Shown here: in pieces, positions 34,690-44,631 of the stretch
Layout of the letters: each line of letters begins with the position of its first letter
Numbering within the stretch: position 1 is the first letter of the stretch
Source of the DNA: Cyrtodaria siliqua
Taxonomy: Eukaryota > Mollusca > Bivalvia > Adapedonta > Hiatellidae
Direction: 5' to 3'
DNA length: 64,000 bases
Assembly: GCA_037043455.1 (NCBI GenBank)
Contig: JAWPHD010010350.1
Location: forward strand, 30,600 to 94,599
Notes under the pieces: model-generated
Databases searched by the model: none
Told to the model about the DNA's origin: nothing
Seen by the model: only the letters and a program-made list of their open reading frames with translations
Made by a program: the position numbers and the translations under genes

Positions 34690-35690
34690 CATGCGACACC
34701 TGGGGCCTGGCCAAATTTGACCCTGTGTTGGCATTTGAACAAACTTGGTAGAATAACATAAGTTTATGGTACATACAAAGTTTATGGTACATACAAAGTA
34801 TTAGACCTTAGCTTATATGTAGTTTCAGAGAAGAGATTTTTTTGAGATGTTTTCCTATGCGACTCTTATGGTAAATCTATGACGGGGCCAGATTTTATTC
34901 CAGGGTCACCATTTGAACAAACTCAGTAGAACCTTAAGCTTATGGTACATGCAATATGAGAGAGCTCTATACCTTGTGCACGGTTTTAGAGAAAAATATT
35001 TTTTAATGTTTTTTCCTCTATAAGTCTATTTAAAACATGTGAGCCCTGTGGCGGGGCCAAATTTGACAGCAGGGTCACCATTTGATGAACTTGGTAGAGG
35101 ACTATAAGCTTATGATAACTGCATACTATTAAATCTCTGGCTCTTGTTGTTTCAGAGAAGATTTTTTTCTGAGATATATAACTAAAATTGTAGTCCTAGA
35201 TTTGACCAAAAGGTCACCATTTGAACAAACCTGTAAAATACTATAAGATTATAAAAGAGCTATATACCTTGCAGCTTTAGGGACTATTTTTCTCTGTGTA
35301 AGTCTATGTAAAACATGTGGCCCCTGGCATGGGTCCAAATAATTTAATTTTAACCTTTGGCCCTTGAAGTTTCACAAAAGATTTTTCTGAAGATTCTCCT
35401 GTATGACTGACTCTAAGATTATGTAAAAATGTGATCCCCAGGGCGGAGCCAGATTTGACCCCAGGATCAACATTTGAACAAACTTGGTAGAGGATCATAA
35501 GCTCATGTAACATGCAATATATGAGAGCTCTATGCCTTGTGGTTCTGGACAAGAATTTTTTCTTGACTTTCTATATCTATGTAAAACGTGCAAAATCTCC
35601 ATATATCAACTTTGGACCCTGGGACAATCATTTTTGATGCCGGGGACTTCATTTTAACAAACTTGGGTTGTTTGGTGTTGGCGACCATTA
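34690..35690. repeat. Tandem array of about 150-180-bp units (ggggccaaatttgacc family)
   Basis: Units begin near 34693, 34890, 35050, 35195, 35440 and 35600 with (g)gggccagatttgaccccag, then catttgaacaaacttggtag, cttatggtacatgcaatatg, ttcctctataagtctatgta, aaacatgtg. Copies are diverged. The minus-strand frame 35304-35552 is a by-product. Confidence 0.8.
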
Positions 35691-35866
35691 ATTAAGAACT
35701 AGAAATATGTCCATAGGACACAGATGCCCCTGCTATTGTTTCACATATTAATAAGAAAATTGTTGTTTTGACATTATTTTTGTGACTTTTAAATATTCCA
35801 AGGGGCATAACTCAGGAATTACTGAGGCGGTGGGGTCGATTATTGAACTTGGCCAAGATAATCTGA

Positions 35867-35880
35867 CCACGTTTGGAGAA
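35867..35880 (+). repeat. Left target-site duplication of SINE-B
   Basis: ccacgtttggagaa, 14 bp, repeated exactly at 36473-36486. Confidence 0.9.
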
Positions 35881-35983
35881 TTGAATTGAATTGAATGTTG
35901 TTTAACGGCTCATCAACACAATATAGGTTATTTAGAGCCGCCCCAGAGAGAGGGAAGGGAACCTGCCCTACTCTTATTATCGA

Positions 35984-36252
35984 TTGAATTGAATTGGATT
36001 TTATAGTCGCACCAACAGCTAAGGTCATATGGCGACTTTCCAGCTTCCATTGGTGGAGGAAGACCCCAGCTGCCCCTCCGGGCAATTTTCGTGCACGGGC
36101 GGGCACCTGGGTAGAACCACCGACGTTCCGCAAGCCAGCTGGATAGCTTCCTCACATAAAGATTCCTAGGCCCCTGAGGGATCAAACCTACAGCGGTGAG
36201 GGGCAAGTGATTTCAAGTCAGAGACGTTAACCACTCGGCCACGGACGCCCCC
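35984..36252 (-). mobile_element. SINE-A, tRNA-Ser-derived, inserted in SINE-B
   Basis: On the minus strand the head reads GTCCGTGGCCGAGTGGTTAA, then an anticodon-loop-like CTTGAAA (TGA, serine) and GGTTTGATCCC as B box. The body contains tcgcaccaacagctaaggtc in reverse, and the tail is CAATTCAATTCAA. The 13-bp ctcttattatcga at 35971-35983 is repeated exactly at 36253-36265. It matches 44240-44474. Confidence 0.9.
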
Positions 36253-36265
36253 CTCTTATTATCGA
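36253..36265 (+). repeat. Right target-site duplication of SINE-A
   Basis: ctcttattatcga, identical to 35971-35983. The uninterrupted SINE-B at 54.6 kb carries this string once, as expected of an empty site. Confidence 0.9.
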
Positions 36266-36770
36266 ATAGATTCCTATGGTTCTTTAACGTGCTCGGAGGA
36301 TAGACCGATACACGGGACCGCCCGGTTTACATCCCCATCCGACGGACGAGGCTAAGGGAAAGTGTCTTGCCCAAGAACACACCAACGGAACTCAGTGGCA
36401 CCACGGAGGATTGAACCCGGCGCCTCATGTTACAAATCCGCCGCGCTACCGACTGCGCCACGCAAGCCCTCTCCACGTTTGGAGAAGATTGGATGAGAAT
36501 TACCCATTAGTAAAAGTACGGACAACATTAATTTAGTGATTTTTTACTATTCCAAGGGATATAACTCCAAGGGAATTACTGTGGCCAATTATCGAACTTG
36601 GCCGAGACATTGTGCTCATATACGATTTGAAGATCAAGATTGGATGACGGTTGCCCAAGTTAAGAGTTGTGACAACATTTTTGACATGGACACTTGCACA
36701 TACGGACGGACATAGGTACCATTATATATGCCCTTCCACCATTCTTCGTATGGCGATGGCATAAAAACTG

Positions 36771-37068
36771 TCGAAATCTGTTCAGTGTTTCAAGAGAATA
36801 TTTTTATTATGGTAATGGCCATCTTCGATGTTGCCTTGACCTAATTTTAAACAAATTAAAAAAAGAACACTGACCTCAGGATCATCCATGTGAAGTTTAG
36901 TCAAAACTGACCAAGTGGTTACTGAGATGTCGATTGAAACAATTGTCGACAGAGGGACGGGCAGACGATGGACAAAAGTTATCACAACAGCTCACTTGAG
37001 CCTTGGCTCAGGTGTTCCAGATAAGCTTTCAGCATAATGCATGTTGTTTGTATGCATGAAAAAAAAAA
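36771..37068. repeat. Interspersed repeat ending in a gagccttggctcagg hairpin
   Basis: ggtaatggccatcttcgatg, tcaggatcatccatgtgaag, gaccaagtggttactgagat and agctcacttgagccttggct. The last block is a short palindrome (gagcc/ggctc). No coding potential. Confidence 0.5.
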
Positions 37069-37340
37069 TTGCACCCGGGTTCAATCTGTGGTGCCACTGA
37101 GTTCCGTCGGTGTGGTCTTGGGCAAGATACTTTCCCTTAGCCTTGTCCATTGGATGGGGACGTAAACCGGGCGGTCCCGTGTAAAGGTCTATCCTCCGAG
37201 CACGTTAAAGAACCATAGGAATCTATTCGATAATAAGAGTAGGACAGGTTCCCGGATTCCTATGTATCCTTCCCCTCTCTCTGGGGCGGCTCTAAATAAC
37301 CTATACTGTGTTGATGAGCCGTTAAACAACATTCACTTCT
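37069..37340 (+). mobile_element. SINE-B fragment
   Basis: cccgggttcaatctgtggtg, cactgagttccgtcggtgtg, cgtaaaccgggcggtcccgt, ctccgagcacgttaaagaac and ggcggctctaaataaccta. It starts at the B box, so the A-box part of the head is missing, and it stops at gttaaacaacattca without the TTGAA tail. Opposite in strand to the other two copies. Confidence 0.8.
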
Positions 37341-37586
37341 TCCCCTTACATATACACTGACATTGCTTTCTGCCTTTTTTAAATGGCATCCATTTGTGTC
37401 AAAAGGCCAAAAAAATGGTAATGCAAGCATCTACTAGTAATTGCTGCGTGATTGTCATTCAGTAACAAACTTCAATAAGCGTTTACTGAGTATGACTGGG
37501 CACACTGGATGTTTCTAAGCTATTGAAATGTGCAAGCAGTAATTTGATCTCGAAATTTATCGACGATTCTTTAATGCATTTTTAGG

Positions 37587-37668
37587 AAACATGCTATGTT
37601 TAAGAAAACATGCTATGTTTAAGAAAACATGCTATGTTTAAGAAAACATGCTATGTTTAAGAAGAAGT
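37587..37668. repeat. 20-bp tandem repeat, four copies
   Basis: aaacatgctatgtttaagaa starts at 37587, 37607, 37627 and 37647 with no changes that I see. Each unit contains the near-palindrome aaacat-gct-atgttt. Confidence 0.95.
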
Positions 37669-37674
37669 GAATAC

Positions 37675-37809
37675 CTTATAACAAGCGTCTGACTCGAGTG
37701 TGCCATCATCATCTCCAGCCAGAACAGTAAGGCGAGCTGACTCATCTGCAGGGATGTGCGCTGTTCATGTCAACCAGTCAACAGGATGATCTACTTCAGT
37801 GCCCAAGAC
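37675..37809 (-). pseudogene. Exon-like segment with one in-frame stop
   Basis: On the minus strand a strong acceptor (TTTTGCCTTTTCTACAG) precedes exactly 45 codons and a donor AAG/GTATTC. Phase 0 at both ends gives VLGTEVDHPVDWLT, then TGA, then TAHIPADESARLTVLAGDDD and GTLESDACYK. Splice sites, length divisible by three and non-repetitive, CpG-richer sequence argue for a real exon. The single stop argues for a pseudo-exon, a sequencing error or a wrong frame. I do not recognise the protein. It is the best host-exon candidate in the middle of the window. Confidence 0.4.
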
Positions 37810-37929
37810 CTGTAGAAAAGGCAAAACAGATTGAGCTTCCAGTAGATAATGAGAGAAAATGCATAATCAACCACAGAAAAATGATGGAGGCAGTAAATGA
37901 ATAAGAAACATCAAACTACCCACTGTTCA

Positions 37930-38460
37930 GATCCAGAGTATGCAATTCAGGCAAACAAGACATGGATATACACCTTCACCCCATGGGCAGGCAGGCACCC
38001 TCCTGTGTTACTAGTCCGATCTGGCTGGTTTTTGAACTTGTCTGACCCTTCATTGATATCAACAATCTGGCAAATTTTAGTAAAGATCAGATGAAAAACC
38101 AAGGCCCTATTGTAAAATACAGCATACTGAAAAAAATTAAGCGCCATAACTCTGGTATTACTGGTCTAATCTGGCCACAACTCTGGTATTACTGGTCCGA
38201 TCTGGTTGGTTTTGAACTTGTTCAAGCTTTCATTGATATGAACATTCTGACCAAGTTTTGAAAAGATCAGATGGAAAATAAAGCCCCTATTGTCTTGAGG
38301 TAAAATATACCATATTTAAGAAAATCAAGGGCCACAACTCTGGTTTTACAGGTCCGATTTTGCTAGTTTACAAACATGGCCAACCTTTCATTAATACCAA
38401 CATTCTGACTAAGTTTGGTAAAGATAATATGAGATATTAGCACAATGTTTACTAAATACG
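37930..38460 (+). repeat. Repeat family D, three or four tandem units
   Basis: Units at about 37995, 38140 (with a short internal duplication of actctggtattactgg) and 38330: actggtccgatctggctggt, tgaacttgtctgacccttca, ttgatatcaacaatctgg, aaagatcagatg. Opposed frames near 37897-38147 are by-products. Confidence 0.8.
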
Positions 38461-39621
38461 TGAACTGAAAACATCTATAGGTAATTACAAATACTCGTGT
38501 TAAGTTTCAATCCAAAATGTACAGTGGTTACCCTAGCAGTTGTCAAAAATTCGAAAGAATTGCTTAAAACACTCTGACCTTCCCGTTCGCATCTAAAATG
38601 TTCACTCTGATTTCACCGTTCAAAATACCTCTGACATTCCGGTTTGCTATTAATTTTTTACATCTTTCGACTTTAAATTTCTATAACTCAGAAAGTTTTC
38701 ATTATTTCAATGAGATATTTTGTACAGTTACACAGAAAGGATTGACGATCTTGACAAGCACTTTAAATTGAATTACAATTGCGAATATCAGTTTGTTATT
38801 TGTGTTTATTCTGAAAATTTCATAGTTTTTACAAATCTTTGGACATTTATACAGGGTGCTATACGTACCAACGTCGTTTTATTACCGGATTTTTAATGCG
38901 AAAGCGTCCTCTGTCATTCCTTTTGAAATCTTCATAATCATTTAAAAAAGTAAAAATACTAAACCCACTTGTAACTTACATGTTTATTGAAAGGATTTTA
39001 TTACAAGCAGTTACTCAGTTATTTGCCTTGTCATTTGACATTGTTTACTATGGATAATCATAAAAGACTACTGTTCCACTTAATTTCAACCCACATTAAT
39101 CTGTCTTTAACTAAATCCAGACATACACGTAAAACATTAAATATCATATTTTGTCCAAAATACCTCAATTTTAACTTTTAAAATAATTTGTTTTGTGGTG
39201 CATATTCATTGACTGTGAGTATATATATATAAGATTATATTATTTAAAGAATCCCGACCCACAGAAGCTCAATGCATTCTTTACCAATATACGGTCCAAT
39301 GTGATTAATTTGCTTATCACAGACTTCACATTGATAAGATCACATCCCCAATGTGCTATTAGCAGAAACGAAGACTACAAAAGTGATGTAAGCCATTGTT
39401 TCAGTGTTTGTAAACTTGATTTTCATTGGTTTACAGATTTGACACGTTACATGCTGCTTCTCTTACGCGTTACATATTATATTTCTTACACGTTACTCCT
39501 AGAATGCACAAAATATCTTAACAAGTAACGTGATACTGTTTGATTAAACATGTAAAAACTAACGTGTTACTTTTTTATGTCTAACGAGTTGAAACATAAT
39601 TATTTTCTGTGAACTATATAT
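38461..39621. other. No supported gene; recurrent cgttac motif
   Basis: Between 39430 and 39590 the motif acgcgttac or acacgttac recurs at roughly 27-bp spacing, and it reappears at 40770-40805 beyond the hAT-like element. The frame 39193-39528 (111 codons) has no recognisable domain. Confidence 0.4.
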
Positions 39622-39910
39622 CAGGGAGTAAGTATACGGGGAGGAGAAACGGATCGGTATAAAAGCACATTTTACCAGACGGTTCCGTGTAACAAAGAAC
39701 AAAGGCACCACTCTGCGCCAAATAAAAAATGGTGACAGTGTATGGCTATTGCAAACAAGATACGAGACTACGGGTTATTTAGGCATTAATAATAACAAAA
39801 AGTGAATAGTACACATATTAATCTTTGTCAAGAAGGTAATTTCAATGTGGTGATTATAAGACAAAGCCTAAAAGGAGGTGATGAAAATGTGCCGTTTTAG
39901 ATATCAACTG

Positions 39911-40336
39911 CAGTGTTCCCATTCACGCACATATCATATGTGCGTGAATCATGCATGAAAACAAAATATCACGCACAGAAAACTGACCTCGTACGTGCAT
40001 GCACGCACAGAAAAAATACAAGTCTGATAATAAGAAAGCATTCAGTCGGTAGATTTCCAAATTCTCGTCCACTTCGTTCGAATATTTTTTGAAAAATCAA
40101 AACGAAACTAAAACGCTTTGTTTACGAAAACATTATCCCGAGTAATTGTAACTGTTGTTAACTTGAATATTACACTGTGCTGTGTATTGTAATGCCTTCA
40201 GTAGCAAATAAAGTATGTTGAAAGGTTTAACAATCTTAAAAATTCATAGTGTACCCCCTAAATTTGTAGTGTACCCCCAAAATTTAACAGTAGGGGGTAC
40301 ATGTACCCCCAAATGAAAAAGTCAGTGGGAACACTG
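39911..40336. mobile_element. Nested hAT-like element, 426 bp, 5-bp TSD
   Basis: Termini cagtgttccca and tgggaacactg are exact inverted 11-mers. aactg lies directly before (39906-39910) and after (40337-40341). The interior has an exact 14-bp-arm palindrome (39921-39949) and a second inverted block of gtaccccc/gggggtac near 40250-40310. No coding frame. Confidence 0.85.
39921..39949. repeat. Perfect 29-bp palindrome
   Basis: attcacgcacatat, one c, then atatgtgcgtgaat. It lies ten bases inside the left end of the nested element, where transposase-binding or hairpin structures are often found. Confidence 0.9.
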
Positions 40337-40807
40337 AACTGAAATTTTTTATTTTTCAAATTAAAAATGGTGTGGAGCTATTGCAAACGAGATACGAAGT
40401 ATGGGTTATATTAGGCATTAATAATAGCAAAAAGTGAATAGTAGACATATTTATCTTTGTAAAGAAGGTAATTTCGTGATGTTGATTATAACAAAAAACG
40501 TAAAAAAGAGGCTGTAAAAACTGCCTAATTTGTGATGCTGGCTGAAATTTTAACTTTTCACATGTAACGCGCTTACGATCGATTTACCTGTATCGATAAA
40601 ATAGTAAATAGTAAATGGCGGCGTTCTAGCGCGACAACATAAATTGATAAACTAGAGCGTTTTTGAACATGTTTCTCCTCCCCGTATATATATATTACTC
40701 CCTGTATATATAAAGAGAATTCTCATTTCTAATACGTTAGAAAATCAGGAGTAACACATTTGAAATGTATGGGTAACGCGTTACTTTTTCTAACTCGTTA
40801 CTTTTGG

Positions 40808-41195
40808 GACTTATGACATGAACTGCAACTCATAGATAGGTGCAATTTGCTTCCTCAGCTCCTTGAGCACTACTGCCTGGATCTTGTCTGGGCCTCCAGC
40901 TTTGCTAGGGTTACTGTTAAAGCCATGTATGCATTATGTGCACCCTTACATTTATCCTTACTAGGTGTCTCCATTTCAGATGTTCTTGTTTTGTTTTGTG
41001 GCACATAGTTTTCTTGTACCTATCGGATACCTTATTTCTTTGTCAAATGGTTAGTTTGATTTCCTGTGTGATCCGTGGAAGAAATCGCTTACCTCGAACC
41101 AGGGAACCCGTTTTGATGGCAAACATTCATATTGGGACTTCTGGAGATATTCAGTAATCTCGTCCCAGAGATCTTGCACCTTGGTCAGCAGGTAT
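40808..41195 (-). pseudogene. LINE fragment: endonuclease-RT linker and start of RT
   Basis: Minus strand, from about 41190: LWDEITEYLQKSQYECLPSK, a frameshift, RFLPRITQEIK, then QRNKVSDRYKKTMCHKTKQE, and after a deletion NPSKAGGPDKIQAVVLKELR near 40920-40850. The DPSKA-GPD-ip-VLKEL pattern starts the RT domain in jockey/CR1-type LINEs. Stops and shifts make it non-functional. Its plus-strand frame 40936-41157 is a shadow. Confidence 0.75.
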
Positions 41196-41199
41196 AATT

Positions 41200-42079
41200 T
41201 TTATTTATAATTTGTGCGGCCAGTAGGGTAGGTAGAGGTCTATCTTCCTTATTTTTTTTAGACCTTTGCGGCTCAGATGCAAGCGGCCCCTGTCCTGACC
41301 ATTGGGATGATACTCTCAGTTTTATGAACAATACATTTACCTATTATAATAATTTACCCGTGTTCTTGTACTTCTATCTATATCCGGCAAAACATTATCT
41401 TATTGAATGTAGTGGCGTGTAAACATGCTCGTTTCCCGCAGATTTCACGCGCGCGGAAAGCTCGTGCACGATGGCCAGACTTCCGGTTAACTGGTCTTCT
41501 ATTTTTTATTTAGAGGGGCGAACTATAGCAGAGGTACCCGTCAAGGTAACACTATATCCCGGTGTTACGAACCGGTACCTGGTTTTAATTAAACAAAAAT
41601 GAGTATCACCCTCCCGCTGGGAATTTTTGTTAAAAAAAAATTACTTGAAATGGTGCAATCTGAAGAGTTTTCAATGCATTTTTTCTAACAGTCCTTTTTC
41701 AATTATTTGATATCCCACCGTGATACGTGTTCGACATCCTGTGCCTTCAACGGTCTTGGTTTATCCAGTGAGGTAAGAAGTCGTACATCACTGGTTTATC
41801 ATGGGGAGAAAATTGAACCACATACTGGGCACTGGTTTAATTTATCTCCTATTATTTCGGATTGCGCATACCATGTCAAGTTGTGTGTACAAACATAAGG
41901 AAATGCCACCGTTAATGTTTTTGAGGAAAAAAATGACATTCCAGTATTAGTTTCAAGAAAAAGAAAAACTCCACTATCCCTTTTTACACTAATCCCAAAA
42001 CTTCCCTTCAAATAATTTACTATTACACGACTAACATATCACTGATTTAAAAATACTATTGTTCGTCTGCGCTGACGTT
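41200..42079. other. No supported gene
   Basis: A CpG-rich patch at 41440-41490 (tttcacgcgcgcggaaag) stands out, but I cannot join it to an exon. The opposed frames 41707-41898 and 41799-42011 show no domain. Confidence 0.3.
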
Positions 42080-42176
42080 TTGGTCAAGAGACGTTTGTAC
42101 TGGCAATGGTATTGGCAATGAGTTACATTGGTATTGTCAATGAGTCACATTGCCAATACAAAAGTCTCTTGACCAA
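42080..42176. repeat. Foldback repeat, 29-bp arms
   Basis: ttggtcaagagacgtttgta + ctggcaatg pairs with the reverse complement of cattgccaatacaaaagtct + cttgaccaa, with two mismatches. The loop contains attggcaatgagttacattg and a near-repeat of it. Confidence 0.85.
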
Positions 42177-42319
42177 CATGTTCAAAGTGTCTCATGCATG
42201 TTTTAATGGAATAACTTGAAAACTACTTAATGGCACTGAAATGAAACGTGAGATACGGACGGAGGGACAAGACGAGGAAGAACCATAACTGAACTTCATT
42301 AACCCTCTTACACGTTATA

Positions 42320-43675
42320 CGTTGTCAGATAGATGCATCAACGTGTTGTATAGACGCATCAACGTGTTGTCAGATAGATGCATCAACGTGTTGTATAGAT
42401 GCATCAACGTGTTGTCAGATAGATGCATCAACGTGTTGTATAGATACAACAACGTGTTGTATAGATGCATCACCGTGTTGTATAGATGCATCAACGTGTT
42501 GTATAAATGCATCACCGTGTTGTATAGATGCATCAACGTGTTGTATAGATGCATCAACGTGTTGTATAGATGCATCAACGTGTTGTCAGATAGATGCATC
42601 AACGTGTTGTATAGATGCATCAACGTGTTGTATAGATGCATCAACGTGTTGTCAGATAGATGCATCAACGTGTTGTATAGATGCATCAACGTGTTGTCAG
42701 ATAGATGCATCAACGTGTTGTATAGATGCATCACCGTGTTGTATAGATGCATCAACGTGTTGTGTAGATGCATCACCGTGTTGTACAGATGCATCAACGT
42801 GTTGTATAGATACATCAACGTGTTGTATAGATGCATCACCGTGTTGTATAGATGCATCAACGTGTTGTGCAGATGCATCACCGTGTTGTACAGATGCATC
42901 AACGTGTTGTATAGATACATCAACGTGTTGTATAGATGCATCACCGTGTTGTATAGATGCATCAACGTGTTGTGTAGATGCATCACCGTGTTGTACAGAT
43001 GCATCAACGTGTTGTATAGATGCATCAACGTGTTGTCAGATAGATGCATCAACGTGTTGTATAGATGCATCAACGTGTTGTATAGATGCATCAACGTGTT
43101 GTATAGATGCATCAACGTGTTGTCAGATAGATGCATCAACGTGTTGTATAGATGCATCAACGTGTTGTATAGATGCATCAACGTGTTGTATAGATGCATC
43201 AACGTGTTGTCAGATAGATGCATCAACGTGTTGTATAGATGCATCAACGTGTTGTATAGATGCATCAACGTGTTGTATAGATGCATCAACGTATTGTATA
43301 GATAAATCAACGTATTGTATAGATGCATCAACGTGTTGTATAGATGCATCAACGTGTTGTATAGATGCATCAACGTGTTGTATAGATGCATCAACGAATT
43401 GTATAGATGCATCAACGTATTGTATAGATGCATCAACGTGTTGTATAGATGCATCAACGTGTTGTATAGATGCATCAACGTGTTGTATATATGCATCAAC
43501 GTGTTGTATAGATGCATCAACGTATTGATCCATCAACGTGTTGATGCATCAACGTGTTGTATAGATGCATCAACGTGTTATATAGATGCATAAACGTGTT
43601 GTATAAATGCATCAACGTGTTGTATAGATGCACCAACGTGCTGTATAGATGCACCAACGTGTTGTATGCAAACCT
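42320..43675. repeat. 21-bp/24-bp minisatellite, about 60 units
   Basis: Basic unit tgttgtatagatgcatcaac + g (21 bp). A variant with an extra cag (tgttgtcagatagatgcatc + aacg, 24 bp) is interspersed about ten times. Every unit contains the palindrome gatgcatc. Both lengths are multiples of three, so long frames stay open on both strands (401 codons minus, 327 plus). Their translations are pure 7- or 8-residue repeats (MHLYNTL, MHLSDNTL), with no flanking exon, so I do not call a gene. Longer cassettes (for example tacatcaacg-gatgcatcaccg-gatgcatcaacg-gtgtagatg) are themselves repeated near 42720-43010. Confidence 0.95.
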
Positions 43676-43679
43676 TTTG

Positions 43680-44239
43680 GACTTTTTGATAATTTTCAGC
43701 CATATCTGTCTCTTTTTTTAACAGAGTCGATGTGGCAAATATTTGATTCTACACGAACAATAAAGCTCAGGATGCAAGGGAGCCAAAGACTGTCTCTCTG
43801 TGAAACTCCTTTAAATACAAATGTACGTCCCTGTAAATATTTTACACCTGTTGTGTTGAATTAGTATATAATTTTCAAAAACTATAATTATATTCAATTT
43901 AGGAACACCGTCGAAAACATATGACGTAGTTCACCGGACATGCACGTGGGTACCCGCAATAATGTTTCAAATGTGAACAAACTGCGATATAATACGTTTA
44001 ATTTTACTTTCAGGAAAGGTTTGCGATATATTTTTAGTTCAAGTGAACGTTTTCAGAAATGGAAATTCATTGGCTGTTGTCCGTTACAATTAGATTTATG
44101 ATTAAGCCGTCGAGAAACCAGCTTAACCATGACGCCGGGATACCATTTTTTCCCATGGCGAAGAGTGTACTGATGCGGGATGATGTATCCCCCTACCGCT
44201 GGGGTGTGTTTGAGGAGCCTCTCACAAGAACCATTTGAA
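43680..44239. other. No supported gene
   Basis: Unique-looking AT-rich sequence. The plus frame 43649-43864 runs out of the minisatellite and has no domain. Confidence 0.3.
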
Positions 44240-44474
44240 TTGAATTTAATTGTATTTTATAGTCGCACCAACAGCTAAGTTCATCTGGCGACGTTCCAGC
44301 TTCCATTGGTGGAGGAAGACTCCAAGGTAGGGTAGAACCACCGACGTTCCGCAAGCCAGCTGGATAGCTTCCTCACATAACTATTCCAAGGCCCCTGAGG
44401 GATCGAACCCACAGCGGTGAGAGGCAAGTGATTTCAGGTCAGAGACTCTAACCACTCGGCCACGGACGCCCCAC
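44240..44474 (-). mobile_element. SINE-A, second copy
   Basis: Minus strand: GTCCGTGGCCGAGTGGTTAG (A box), CCTGAAA at the anticodon loop, GGGTTCGATCCC (B box), then the conserved body and a TTGAA-type tail at the left. gaaccatttgaa at 44228-44239 is repeated at 44475-44486, a 12-bp target duplication. It lacks an internal stretch present at 36061-36110. Confidence 0.9.
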
Positions 44475-44631
44475 GAACCATTTGAAACAATAGGATTGTG
44501 TACCAGACCCCTAGTAAAAGAATTAGGGCCTGTGTGAACAGTTTTTCTCTACCATATCAATATCACTTAGAGTTTCATAAACCACGGCTCACTCCTCGTT
44601 TCTATAAATATGAATAATGATAAAGAGGCAT

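Larger units (their letters stand above)
35881..36472 (-). mobile_element. SINE-B, tRNA-derived, interrupted by SINE-A
   Basis: On the minus strand the head (about 36400-36470) has the A-box-like TGGCGCAGTCGGTAGCG, an anticodon-loop-like TTTGTAA and the B-box-like GGGTTCAATCC, so it derives from a tRNA gene, with a TGT (threonine) anticodon the best reading. The body has gagccgttaaacaac in reverse, and the tail is a TTGAA-type repeat. A 14-bp target duplication flanks it. A 269-bp SINE-A sits inside. Other copies: 37069-37340 (plus strand, truncated) and 54518-54839. Confidence 0.85.
35698..36770 (+). repeat. Repeat family C, long copy hosting nested SINEs
   Basis: tgtccataggacacagatgc, ggggcataactcaggaatta and acttggccaagataatc lead to ccacgtttggagaa, which is the target-site duplication of the SINE at 35881-36472. 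After the SINE the repeat resumes with gattggatgagaattaccca and contains a second ccaaggg-ataactc module, ending at cggacggacataggtaccat and tatatgccctt. Confidence 0.8.
39622..40704. mobile_element. hAT-like element, non-autonomous, 1083 bp
   Basis: Starts cagggagtaagtatacgggg and ends with the inverse (minus strand cagggagtaatatatatata then cggggaggagaaac). The flanks are tatat (39617-39621) and tatat (40705-40709), consistent with a 5-bp target duplication, though AT-rich flanks make this weak. It holds two direct copies of a block of about 125 bp (ggcattaataat ... aaaaagtgaatagta) at 39737-39860 and 40369-40492, and a second element at 39911-40336. Confidence 0.75.

Noticed and set aside
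35984..36252. A functional tRNA-Ser gene
   Set aside because: The tRNA-like head is fused to a SINE body and tail and flanked by a target duplication. Acceptor-stem pairing is lost, so it is retroposon sequence.
36400..36472. A functional tRNA-Thr gene
   Set aside because: Same reason. The anticodon stem pairs poorly and the head belongs to SINE-B.
6775..38000. One large host gene joining the exon-like segments at 37.7 kb and in the 822-bp array
   Set aside because: Both are on the minus strand and share a DESA string, but there is no nucleotide similarity or intermediate exon, so linking them is unsupported.
39193..39528. 111-codon plus-strand frame
   Set aside because: Low-complexity AT-rich composition, no recognisable domain, no splice or promoter context.
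41440..41490. E2F-like promoter (tttcacgcgcgcggaaag)
   Set aside because: An isolated CpG-rich patch without a nearby exon or second motif.
42315..43520. 401-codon minus-strand and 327-codon plus-strand open frames
   Set aside because: Pure translations of the 21/24-bp minisatellite. Unit lengths are multiples of three, so frames stay open by geometry on both strands, and there is no exon context.
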